The notes beneath the pieces are model-generated. The model saw only the letters and a program-made list of their open reading frames with translations. It did no database searches and was not told the DNA's origin. Below, piece after piece: positions 1 to 5,517 of a DNA stretch of 5,517 bases. Both the position numbers and the translations under genes were made by a program. The stretch lies in the NCBI GenBank assembly GCA_024641225.1, contig JAHEDN010000215.1, forward strand, positions 1-5,517, read 5' to 3'. The stretch's first letter is position 1. Every line of letters begins with the position of its first letter. The DNA comes from Burkholderiales bacterium. GTDB lineage: Bacteria; Pseudomonadota; Gammaproteobacteria; Burkholderiales; Burkholderiaceae_F.

Positions 1-42
1 GAACGCAATAACCGGCGAGTTAGGGAGACACACCGGTATCAA

Positions 43-58
43 TGCAAGCACCGTGCCA
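43..58 (-). promoter_or_regulatory. Sigma-54 (RpoN) promoter pointing out of the left edge
   Basis: Read on the minus strand this is TGGCACGGTGCTTGCA. It matches the sigma-54 consensus TGGCACG-N4-TTGCW at every fixed position, with the diagnostic GG (57-56) and GC (45-44) separated by exactly 10 bases. Transcription should start near position 32 and run leftward, so the gene it serves lies beyond the window. It sits 13 bp past the amtB terminator hairpin, as expected for a new transcription unit. I found no convincing NtrC dyad just upstream (about 60-260), so the activator is unknown. Confidence 0.72.
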
Positions 59-71
59 ATGACAGCGGAAA

Positions 72-109
72 CACAACGGCCGCGCCGGACAACCGGCGCG
101 GCCGTTGTG
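72..109 (-). terminator. Intrinsic terminator of the porin-glnK-amtB operon
   Basis: Positions 72-88 and 93-109 form a perfect 17-bp inverted repeat around a 4-base loop (89-92). The core is very GC-rich. On the minus strand the stem is followed by only three T residues and then CC, so the U-tract is short, but the stem is exceptionally stable. It begins 45 bp after the amtB stop codon, the expected place for the end of this leftward operon. The + strand reading has no T tract, so it probably works mainly for leftward transcription. Confidence 0.85.
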
Positions 110-153
110 CTCCAGCAGCAGGCGTGCAGACGAGGCGTCAGCCGCCGGCCCGA

Positions 154-1587
154 TCAGACCCGATAGGCTGCCTCGCCGTGGTAGGTGGTATCGAGGCCCT
201 CGCGCTCCTCTTCCTCCGCCACGCGCAACCCGATGGTCATATCGACAATCTTGTACGCGATAAACGCCACGACCGCGGTCCAGATGATCGTCACACCGAC
301 CGCGATGACCTGCTTGGTGACCTGCGCGCCGATCGAGAAGTCGTCGGCACCCACGCCGCCCAGCGCCGGCGAGGCGAACACGCCGGTCAGGATCGCACCG
401 AGGATGCCGCCGACGCCGTGCACGCCGAAGACGTCGAGCGAATCGTCTGCGCCGAGCATTTTCTTCAGGCCGGTCACACCCCACACACAGATCACGCCGG
501 CCAGCAGGCCGATGATGATCGAACCGCCGGGCCCGACGCTGCCGCACGCCGGCGTGATGGCTACCAGGCCCGCCACCGCGCCGGACGCTGCGCCGAGCAT
601 CGACGGCTTGCCTTTGACACTCCACTCGGTGAAGGTCCAAGACAACACCGCGGCAGCGGTCGCCAGCAGCGTGTTCAGCAGCACCAGCGTCGTGGTTGCG
701 TTGGCTTCGAGGTTGGAGCCTGCATTGAAGCCAAACCAGCCCACCCACAGCAGCGATGCGCCGACCATCGTCAGCGGCAGGCTGTGCGGCGGCATGGCTT
801 CGCGGCCAAAACCAATGCGCTTGCCGAGCACGTAAGCGCCGACCAGTCCGGCCACGCCGGCATTGATGTGGACGACGGTACCGCCCGCGAAGTCCAGCGC
901 GCCGAGCTTGAACAGGTAGCCGTCCGCCCACCACACCATGTGCGCGATCGGCGCATAGGCAAAGGTGAACCAGATTACCGAGAACAGCAGCACGGCGGAG
1001 AACTTGATCCGCTCCGCAAAGGCGCCGACGATCAGCGCGCAGGTGATTCCCGCAAAGGTCGACTGGAAGGCGACGAAGATGTATTCGGGGATCTTGACGT
1101 TTGCCGTGAACGTGTCGGCCAGCGAATCAACCTTGACGCCGGAGAGCAACAGCTTCTCGAAGCCGCCGAAGAAGGCGTTGGTGCCCGAAAACGCCAGGCT
1201 GTAGCCATACACGAACCACAGGACGACGATCAGCGAGAAAACCACCATCACCTGCATCAGGACGCTGAGCATGTTCTTGGCGCGCACCAGGCCGCCGTAG
1301 AAGAGCGCCAGCCCCGGCACGACCATCGCCACGACGAGCACGGTCGCCACCATCATCCAGGTGATGTCACCCTTGTCGACGGTGACCTTCGGCTCCTCCT
1401 TCTTCTCTTCCGGCTTTGCCGCCTCGGCCGCCGCTGCCGGAGCCGTTTCCGTCGGAGTCGCTTGCGCGACGACGACCTCGTCCTTCTTGACCTCGGCAGT
1501 CGGTGCGGCCTGTGCCCAAACAGTCGCCGGCAGGCTGCCCACGGCCAGCGTCACGGCAAGCAGCGCCGCGGTGATCATTGCTTTCAT
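154..1587 (-). CDS. amtB: Ammonium transporter AmtB
   Basis: Inner-membrane ammonium channel of the Amt/Mep/Rh family, 477 aa. Residues 1 to about 27 form a signal peptide (cleavage near VWAQA). Residues about 28-72 are an Ala/Pro/Glu/Lys-rich periplasmic extension, followed by the eleven-helix Amt core. Pore residues are intact: twin histidines H240 (in GGTVVHINAG) and H390 (in FGVHGVGG), recruitment-site D232, and Phe-gate residues F178 and F287; these correspond to E. coli H168, H318, D160, F107 and F215. The cytoplasmic tail ends in the typical GLDTTYHGEAAYRV-type sequence, which helps control the channel with GlnK. The ATG at 1587 has a strong AGGGGAG ribosome site. The gene starts 20 bp after the glnK stop, so the two are surely cotranscribed. 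The function call is very secure; whether it also acts as a sensor is not visible. Confidence 0.97.
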   Translation of the reverse strand: MKAMITAALLAVTLAVGSLPATVWAQAAPTAEVKKDEVVVAQATPTETAPAAAAEAAKPEEKKEEPKVTVDKGDITWMMVATVLVVAMVVPGLALFYGGLVRAKNMLSVLMQVMVVFSLIVVLWFVYGYSLAFSGTNAFFGGFEKLLLSGVKVDSLADTFTANVKIPEYIFVAFQSTFAGITCALIVGAFAERIKFSAVLLFSVIWFTFAYAPIAHMVWWADGYLFKLGALDFAGGTVVHINAGVAGLVGAYVLGKRIGFGREAMPPHSLPLTMVGASLLWVGWFGFNAGSNLEANATTTLVLLNTLLATAAAVLSWTFTEWSVKGKPSMLGAASGAVAGLVAITPACGSVGPGGSIIIGLLAGVICVWGVTGLKKMLGADDSLDVFGVHGVGGILGAILTGVFASPALGGVGADDFSIGAQVTKQVIAVGVTIIWTAVVAFIAYKIVDMTIGLRVAEEEEREGLDTTYHGEAAYRV

Positions 1588-1607
1588 TGGTTTCTCCCCT
1601 ATGCCTG

Positions 1608-1946
1608 TTAGAGCGCTTCGTTGCCGGTTTCGCCGGTTCGGATACGCATGACCTGCTGCAGGTCGTAGACGAAGATCTTGCCGTCGCCGATCTTGCCGGT
1701 GCGGGCGGAACTCTGGATCGCCTCGATGGCGCGCTCGACGATCTCGTCGGCCACCGCCGCCTCGATCTTCACCTTCGGCAGAAAATCGACGACGTACTCG
1801 GCGCCGCGGTACAGCTCGGTGTGTCCCTTCTGGCGGCCAAAGCCCTTGACCTCGGTGACGGTGACGCCCTGCACGCCAACGGCGGACAACGCCTCGCGCA
1901 CCTCGTCAAGCTTGAAGGGCTTGATGATTGCGGTGATCAGTTTCAT
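1608..1946 (-). CDS. glnK: PII nitrogen regulatory protein GlnK
   Basis: Trimeric cytoplasmic PII signal protein of normal family length (112 aa). It reads the 2-oxoglutarate, ATP/ADP and glutamine state and, when not uridylylated, plugs AmtB. Visible hallmarks are the N-terminal MKLITAIIKPFKLDEVREAL signature, the T-loop (about 37-55) with Q39 and the uridylylation target Y51 in RGAEYVVDFLPK, the B-loop TGKIGDGKIF (83-92), and C-loop arginines R101 and R103. All key residues are present. The ATG at 1946 is preceded by an AGGGGAAG ribosome site. Being directly upstream of amtB marks it as glnK rather than glnB. It lies 62 bp downstream of the porin, with no clear terminator between them, so it is probably expressed from the sigma-54 promoter at 2845-2860. 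Confidence 0.96.
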   Translation of the reverse strand: MKLITAIIKPFKLDEVREALSAVGVQGVTVTEVKGFGRQKGHTELYRGAEYVVDFLPKVKIEAAVADEIVERAIEAIQSSARTGKIGDGKIFVYDLQQVMRIRTGETGNEAL

Positions 1947-2008
1947 GTCTTCCCCTGTTTGAATTTGCCGCCCCGCGCGCAGAGCGGCCGCTGGACCATG
2001 GCTTGGCT

Positions 2009-2785
2009 TCAGAACGACTTGCTGACGCTGACGACGACGCTCGACTTGCCCGCACCTTCCGGCGAGGTCCGCAAGCCGGCGGCGGCTTCATAGAGCGAGT
2101 TGCCCGTAAACGCGAATTCCTTCTCGCTGTTTCCGATGTAGGCCAGGCCGAACACCCAGCCACTGAGGTCGTAGGTCACGCCGACCTTGTAGTCCGTGTT
2201 GCTGTCGATCGACCCGCCCGGAAGGCCCTTGACCTTCTGGTAGCCGACATGGGCGTTGACGCCGAAACCGTTGGCGAGCGGGAAGCTCCCGCTCACGTCG
2301 ACGTAATAGGAGTTCTTGGTGTCTGGAACGCCGAAGAAATCGGACACCGCCCAGTAGTACTTGGCACTTAGCGGTCCCCAGCCCCCACCGATGTAGATCT
2401 CGGTGTTGTCGATCTTGGTCGCGCCATCGGCCCCCGACTTCGGGTAGTAGTAATAGATGGCGCCGAGGTCATAGCTGAAGTCGCCGACCGCGCCCTTGAA
2501 GCCGCCGTAGAAATCCATCTCGAGGCTGGCGCCGTTGTAAAGCTTCTGCTCGACATTGGAGTTCCAGTTGCCGATATAGAAACCCGAGCTGTGGCCGATG
2601 TCGAAGCCGCCCTGGAGTGCCGGACCGTAGTCGGTCTGCGTCATGCCGCGGAAACGGTAGTCGCTGAACAGGCCGATGTTTCCGCTGACACTCCAGTCGG
2701 AGGCGGCCGTGGTGCCCTGCGCCTGGGCCGCAAACGGTAATCCCGCAGCGGCGCACAGGAGCGACGAGCGGAGGAGGGTCTTCAT
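2009..2785 (-). CDS. TorF-type putative outer-membrane porin
   Basis: 258-aa predicted outer-membrane beta-barrel resembling the TorF/Gcw_chp putative porin family. Residues 1-22 are a classical signal peptide (MKTLLRSS, hydrophobic core, cleavage after AQA). The mature part is a series of aromatic, Gly-rich amphipathic strands and ends in the C-terminal Phe (SVSKSF) recognised by the BAM machinery. An early GLFSDYRFRGMTQT segment (about 38-51) is typical of this family. The frame is open further upstream to 3121, but the ATG at 2785 was chosen because the signal peptide starts there and AAAGGA lies 8 bases before it; the longer reading would cross the promoter. It is the first gene of the nitrogen-control operon, so a role in passing ammonium or another nitrogen source across the outer membrane is a fair inference; the substrate is unknown. 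Confidence 0.88.
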   Translation of the reverse strand: MKTLLRSSLLCAAAGLPFAAQAQGTTAASDWSVSGNIGLFSDYRFRGMTQTDYGPALQGGFDIGHSSGFYIGNWNSNVEQKLYNGASLEMDFYGGFKGAVGDFSYDLGAIYYYYPKSGADGATKIDNTEIYIGGGWGPLSAKYYWAVSDFFGVPDTKNSYYVDVSGSFPLANGFGVNAHVGYQKVKGLPGGSIDSNTDYKVGVTYDLSGWVFGLAYIGNSEKEFAFTGNSLYEAAAGLRTSPEGAGKSSVVVSVSKSF

Positions 2786-2844
2786 AAGTGTTTTCCTTTT
2801 CGGACGAGATCGGTTGGGCATGCGTGAAGGGCCGATTGATGTAC

Positions 2845-2860
2845 TGCAACACCCGTGCCA
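2845..2860 (-). promoter_or_regulatory. Sigma-54 (RpoN) promoter of the porin-glnK-amtB operon
   Basis: The minus strand reads TGGCACGGGTGTTGCA, an exact match to TGGCACG-N4-TTGCW. The GG at 2859-2858 and GC at 2847-2846 are 10 bases apart, as RpoN requires. Predicted transcription start is near 2834, giving a leader of about 50 nt before the porin ATG at 2785. Two NtrC-type dyads lie upstream at plausible enhancer distances. Confidence 0.88.
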
Positions 2861-2901
2861 ACCACCGCAATCGCCGTAATCGCACTCTGACAGCGGTGAT
2901 T

Positions 2902-2918
2902 TGCACTTGATTGGTGCG
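2902..2918. promoter_or_regulatory. NtrC enhancer site 1
   Basis: TGCACTTGATTGGTGCG matches the NtrC dyad consensus TGCACY-N5-GGTGCA at all but the last base. Its centre (2910) is about 76 bp upstream of the predicted sigma-54 start site, a normal position for an NtrC-phosphate enhancer. It lies in the intergenic region between the porin operon and ubiK. Confidence 0.8.
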
Positions 2919-2943
2919 TCGATCTGGAAGGGAAGGAGCGTGC

Positions 2944-2958
2944 GCACCACGGTTGTGC
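2944..2958. promoter_or_regulatory. NtrC enhancer site 2 (weaker)
   Basis: GCACCACGGTTGTGC fits the core GCACY-N5-GGTGC with one mismatch (T for G at the start of the second half). Its centre is 41 bp, close to four helical turns, from site 1, so the two dimers would lie on roughly the same DNA face, as needed for cooperative NtrC oligomers. It ends 82 bp before the ubiK start codon and might also influence ubiK. Confidence 0.6.
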
Positions 2959-3040
2959 GGCAGAACCGGTGCAAGGGCGGCGGTAGACTTCCCTCTGTCA
3001 GCCGGAGCCGCGCTCCAGACCTCCTTTCCCGGGTGCCCCG

Positions 3041-3280
3041 ATGGAAAAAGCCGCTTTCCTGGACGACCTGCAGCAGCGTCTGGCCTCGCTGATCGAGGGG
3101 ACGCCCGCGGCCGACCTGCAACGCAACCTGAAGGCACTGCTATCGCAGCAGTTCGCCCAGCTTGAACTGGTCACGCGCGAGGAGTTCGACACGCAGGTTC
3201 GCGTGTTGGCGCGCACGCGCGAGAACCTGAAGGAACTCGAGCGCCGGCTCGGCGAGCTCGAATCTTCCCGGCAGGGCTGA
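3041..3280 (+). CDS. ubiK: Ubiquinone biosynthesis accessory factor UbiK
   Basis: 79-aa cytoplasmic helper protein of the UbiK (YqiC/BMFP) family. Known members work with UbiJ to support the lipid-handling Ubi complex in aerobic ubiquinone synthesis. The hallmark is the segment LELVTREEFDTQVRVLARTRE (41-61), near-identical to the E. coli protein, followed by a coiled coil to about residue 75 (KELERRLGELE). The N-terminal third is an amphipathic helix. It is somewhat shorter than E. coli UbiK (about 96 aa) because it lacks the Pro-rich tail. The ATG at 3041 has no clear Shine-Dalgarno sequence, but it is the first start giving the conserved length. It is divergent from the nitrogen operon, and its own promoter was not identified; TAGACT at 2984 is only a weak -10 candidate. 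Confidence 0.92.
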   Translation: MEKAAFLDDLQQRLASLIEGTPAADLQRNLKALLSQQFAQLELVTREEFDTQVRVLARTRENLKELERRLGELESSRQG

Positions 3281-3293
3281 ACCGGCGGCGCGC

Positions 3294-3311
3294 GCCCGGC
3301 CAGGTCCGGGC
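3294..3311. other. Small GC hairpin between converging genes
   Basis: GCCCGG (3294-3299) and CCGGGC (3306-3311) can pair around a 6-base loop, between the end of ubiK and the end of the oppositely read gene at 3311. The location would suit a shared terminator, but neither strand has a T tract after the stem, so this is only a weak candidate. Confidence 0.25.
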
Positions 3312-4129
3312 TAGGCGACTTCCAGGCGTCGAGCGGCGCGCCGTGCGGCGGCCGCGCGAAGCTTCTCTGCCGCCGCAACATCGACGCGCGCCAGTTGCGC
3401 CTCGATTGCCGCGCGATCGAACGCGCGAACCCCGTGCTCAGAAGAAGACTTGCCCAGTTCCGGCGCGAGCACGCCTTCGACTGCAATCAGCACCCGCAAC
3501 TGGTCGATGCGACGCGCGCTGCCGACGATCGAACGAAGATCCGAGTCCGTCAGCGTGCCATCGAAGGGCGCAAACGCGTAGGAACGCCGCGGATCGGACT
3601 TGTGCGTCAGCACGAGCTCGACCGGACGCGCCGAGGGGTCGGCGGGCGCGGCGCGAAACCCCCTCGCCTCGTAGAACACCTGCACCAGGTCGCGCACCGG
3701 AACCGGCGCTGCCTCCACTCCGTGTGCACCGCCTTCATGGCTCGCCGCCTCGATGCCGCCAGCAGCGGAATCGCGACCGCGATCCGCCGCGCCCGGCCGT
3801 GTTGGCTCTTTCGTTTCATCTGGCTCAGGTGCCACCGCGGGCGCGGATGGCTTTTGCTTGCCGACCAGTGCGATCAGTTCGGGCCCAAGCCCGGCCGCCC
3901 GCAGAACCTCATCGGCGGTCGTCGGTGCAGCCGCAGCCGGTGCGCCACCGAAGACCTTGTCGACATCAATCGTCGCGCCCCCGTTGGTCGAGTGGCGCGC
4001 CACAAACAGCGCTTCGAGCACCCGCGCCTCGCGGCTTTCGGCCTCGCGGCGCAGTCGAGCTGCGCGGTACATCACCCACCCCGCCAGGGATGCGGCAATG
4101 ACGAGCAGGGCAACGACAAGCAAGGTCAT
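3311..4129 (-). CDS. Membrane-anchored protein with degenerate Mrr-like domain (paralog A)
   Basis: Unrecognised 272-aa protein. Residues 2-20 are one hydrophobic membrane segment, followed by an Arg-rich neck (YRAARLRREAESR), so the rest should be cytoplasmic. Residues about 60-142 are an Ala/Pro/Glu linker containing a short helical patch (TTADEVLRAAGL). Residues 143-250 are a compact alpha/beta domain: helix with ARGF (155-158), strands PVELVLTH and RRSYAFAPF, helix, strand RVLIAVEG, then AFDRAAIEAQL. The order resembles Mrr-type restriction-endonuclease folds, but the expected D and QxK are replaced (E171 and AFA at 185-187), so DNA cleavage is unlikely. The domain is homologous to that of the gene at 4337-5155. 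The ATG at 4129 lacks a clear ribosome site; GATAAT (minus strand, 4209-4204) is a possible -10. The fold call is by eye only; that this is a real gene is much safer. Confidence 0.8.
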   Translation of the reverse strand: MTLLVVALLVIAASLAGWVMYRAARLRREAESREARVLEALFVARHSTNGGATIDVDKVFGGAPAAAAPTTADEVLRAAGLGPELIALVGKQKPSAPAVAPEPDETKEPTRPGAADRGRDSAAGGIEAASHEGGAHGVEAAPVPVRDLVQVFYEARGFRAAPADPSARPVELVLTHKSDPRRSYAFAPFDGTLTDSDLRSIVGSARRIDQLRVLIAVEGVLAPELGKSSSEHGVRAFDRAAIEAQLARVDVAAAEKLRAAAARRAARRLEVA

Positions 4130-4336
4130 GAACGAAAACTGATCGGAACCACTTTCCGCGGGAAATGCCGGGCACCCCAGGCCGGGCCCGCTCCTGCCGG
4201 CCGATTATCGTTTCCGAGCTCCACGCCTCACGATCCGCCGGATGGCTGAAGCGCGATGCGCGTGTTCGATCGCCACGTCGTCCTCAGAAAGAGCGCGATG
4301 CTGCAGCGGGGCTCGCCTTTCGCGTCGGCCCGGCCC

Positions 4337-5155
4337 TCAAGCAAGGCCGAGGAAACCGCGCCGGGTACGGGCGATGGCAATGATCTTCGCTGCAATGCGA
4401 AAGTCGATCCTCTTCATCTCGCGATCGATCGCGACCCAGTCCATGACCAGCACATCGCGCAGCCTGACCGAACTGACTGCCGTGTCGGCACCATGCTCGG
4501 CAGCCACCAGCAGCCTGTTCATGCCCAGGGCGTGCGCCTTCTCGAGCAGGGCTGCCGCGCGCTGCGCATGCAGGCGGCCGCGATCGAAGAAGAAAGCGTA
4601 GCTTCTGTCGCGATCCTCTCGATGGTTCATCAGCAGGCTGATCGGCTGGGCCGAACTCGGCGCCGGCTTCATCACGTAGCCGCGCGCCGAGAACCAGGAG
4701 ACGACCAGCGCGTCGAGTGGCACTTCGATCCTGCCGTCGAGCAGTGACAATGGCGAAGACGCTGCCGCGCCGTGCGGGCGCGGCAGCGTCGACTCACCGG
4801 ACAACCCGGAAAGCAGCGTGGTCGGACGACCCAGCTGCTGCCGCGCCTGCTCGGCGATGGTCGTTGGTTCGTCGCCGAGCAGGATGTCGATGTCGACGGG
4901 TTGCGTGATGGGATTCGGTCTCGTTGCCGGCTCGGCGGACGCCGTGGGCGGCTCGGGCCACACGCCGGTCGGTGCGCCACCGATGGTGTGGCGTTCGGCC
5001 CGGTCTTCGCCGAGCAGAACACGGGCGAGCATCTGGTCCGTGCGCGCACGACGCACGTCCCGTTCGCGCTCCTTGCGCGCCCGGTCCTGGTTATGGCGCC
5101 ACAAAAGCGCCGCGACCAGGACCGCCAGTAACCCGATGAGAAGTACGAACCACAC
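4337..5155 (-). CDS. Membrane-anchored protein with degenerate Mrr-like domain (paralog B)
   Basis: Unrecognised protein, 272 aa from the GTG at 5155. This start was preferred over an upstream GTG at 5185 (282 aa) for two reasons: AAGGG lies 11 bases before it, and the membrane segment then begins at residue 2, as in paralog A. Residues 2-19 are hydrophobic, followed by a basic neck (RHNQDRARKERER), implying a cytoplasmic C-terminus. After a Pro/Thr-rich linker with a TTIAEQARQQLG patch, residues 145-257 match paralog A: VP, ARGY (157-160), PISLLMNH, RSYAF (184-188), LLVAAE and RIDF. The first 78 residues align without gaps at 27 identities. The endonuclease-like active site is absent here too (S173, and F189 at the lysine position). 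A perfect 14-bp hairpin lies in the linker codons. It is followed after 207 bp by paralog A on the same strand, so the two may be coexpressed. Confidence 0.8.
   Translation of the reverse strand: MWFVLLIGLLAVLVAALLWRHNQDRARKERERDVRRARTDQMLARVLLGEDRAERHTIGGAPTGVWPEPPTASAEPATRPNPITQPVDIDILLGDEPTTIAEQARQQLGRPTTLLSGLSGESTLPRPHGAAASSPLSLLDGRIEVPLDALVVSWFSARGYVMKPAPSSAQPISLLMNHREDRDRSYAFFFDRGRLHAQRAAALLEKAHALGMNRLLVAAEHGADTAVSSVRLRDVLVMDWVAIDREMKRIDFRIAAKIIAIARTRRGFLGLA
4758..4790. repeat. Perfect 14-bp inverted repeat inside paralog B
   Basis: GACGCTGCCGCGCC (4758-4771) pairs perfectly with 4777-4790 around the 5-base loop GTGCG. In the minus-strand gene it encodes the linker stretch STLPRPHGAAAS (about residues 122-133), which has no counterpart in the aligned domains. 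There is no T tract, so it does not look like a terminator. Confidence 0.7.
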
Positions 5156-5420
5156 GCGGCAGTCAGCCCTTGGTTGGATGAACACGATTGTCGCAAACGG
5201 CGGTGCGCTTGTGCACGGCTTCTTCCAGACCCTCGCCGACGGAGAGCCGAGCCTGCCAGATTGTCAATGGAAAAGCCGCCCTCGCCGCTGTCCGATATGC
5301 ACCGGTGGACGCGGACACACGCGGTGCGGTCGGCGATACGCTGATCCCGAAGATCCACAGCGCAGTTGTCGAACACGAACCGCACGGCCGCGTGCGCACC
5401 TGCAGAGCGACCACAACCCG

Positions 5421-5517
5421 ATGACGCTGGCAGTCGTCCACAGCCGCGGCCTGGCGGGAATGATCGCGCCTGAAGTCACCGTCGAAGTGCATCTGGCCAA
5501 CGGCCTGCCCTCCTTCA
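5421..5517 (+). CDS. comM: ComM / YifB family Mg-chelatase-like AAA+ ATPase (5' end only)
   Basis: Only the first 32 codons are present; the gene continues beyond the right edge. The start MTLAVVHSRGLAG followed by PEVTVEVHLANGLPSF is the conserved N-terminus of the ComM/YifB family, a hexameric AAA+ helicase that promotes branch migration when single-stranded DNA is integrated during natural transformation. The ATG at 5421 was chosen because family members begin at this point; the frame stays open upstream to at least 5178, but that part is Arg/Cys-rich and not family-like. The ribosome site is weak (AGAGCGA, about 9 bases upstream). It is divergent from paralog B, with 265 bp between the two starts in which I see no convincing sigma-70 promoter. 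Confidence 0.93.
   Translation, partial: MTLAVVHSRGLAGMIAPEVTVEVHLANGLPSF

Noticed and set aside
20..934. 304-codon minus-strand open frame overlapping the amtB 3' half
   Set aside because: It lies in another frame of the certain amtB gene, is extremely Arg-rich and crosses the terminator hairpin; a GC-rich shadow frame.
124..1611. 495-codon + strand open frame antisense to amtB
   Set aside because: Low-complexity His/Arg/Asp-rich translation, fully antisense to a gene with intact family motifs.
1983..1992. Palindrome AGCGGCCGCT between the porin and glnK
   Set aside because: Too short, without a loop or T tract, to be a terminator; it does not argue against cotranscription.
3018..3027. 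Perfect Shine-Dalgarno-like AAAGGAGGTC on the minus strand
   Set aside because: No ATG, GTG or TTG follows at a usable distance in a frame that looks coding; probably chance.
2786..3121. Upstream extension of the porin frame to 3121
   Set aside because: It would place 112 residues before a clear signal peptide and run across the sigma-54 promoter and NtrC sites.
4165..4383. Small + strand open frames in the gap between the two paralogs
   Set aside because: Arg-rich, without ribosome sites, and running antisense into paralog B; no sign of a real product. The 207-bp gap 4130-4336 otherwise shows only a weak GGCCGG/CCGGCC inverted repeat (4180-4202) and a possible -10.
5262..5267. Perfect TTGACA -35 hexamer on the minus strand upstream of paralog B
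   Set aside because: No acceptable -10 hexamer at 16-18 bases spacing (CTCCGT region), so it cannot be supported as a promoter.
5178..5420. In-frame upstream extension of comM to an ATG at 5178
   Set aside because: The frame is open, but its translation is Arg/Cys-rich and known family members begin at the MTLAVVHSR position.

Overview
The window looks like chromosomal DNA from a GC-rich betaproteobacterium. Three things suggest this: the codon use, the gene set (TorF-type porin, GlnK, AmtB, UbiK, ComM), and an AmtB that carries a signal peptide plus a long charged N-terminal extension. I cannot name a genus from sequence alone.

Left part (about 1-3000) is a nitrogen-control locus read leftward on the minus strand: a TorF-type outer-membrane protein (2785-2009), the PII signal protein glnK (1946-1608) and the ammonium channel amtB (1587-154). 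The gaps are 62 and 20 bp, and amtB is followed by a perfect 17-bp hairpin terminator (72-109). Upstream of the porin is an exact match to the sigma-54 consensus (2845-2860). Two NtrC-type dyads lie further upstream (2902-2918 and 2944-2958). The simplest model is one NtrC/RpoN operon induced by nitrogen limitation. It would supply an outer-membrane channel, the inner-membrane ammonium channel, and the PII protein that gates that channel. A second exact sigma-54 element (43-58) sits just beyond the amtB terminator and points out of the window, so a second nitrogen-type operon probably starts there.

Middle and right part: ubiK (3041-3280) is read rightward, divergent from the nitrogen operon. 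comM begins at 5421 and runs off the right end. Between them are two genes on the opposite strand (4129-3311 and 5155-4337) that I do not recognise by name. Each can be read as 272 residues. Each has one N-terminal membrane segment, a positively charged neck, a Pro/Ala-rich linker and a homologous C-terminal domain containing an R-S-Y-A-F motif. By hand alignment that domain is about 35% identical over 78 ungapped residues. Its predicted order of helices and strands resembles the Mrr-type restriction-endonuclease fold, but the catalytic residues appear to be missing. This paralogous pair is the most novel item in the window.

The non-coding stretches (1-153, 1947-2008, 2786-3040, 4130-4336, 5156-5420) are all under 300 bp. 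I see no tRNA, rRNA, CRISPR array, insertion sequence or phage gene.
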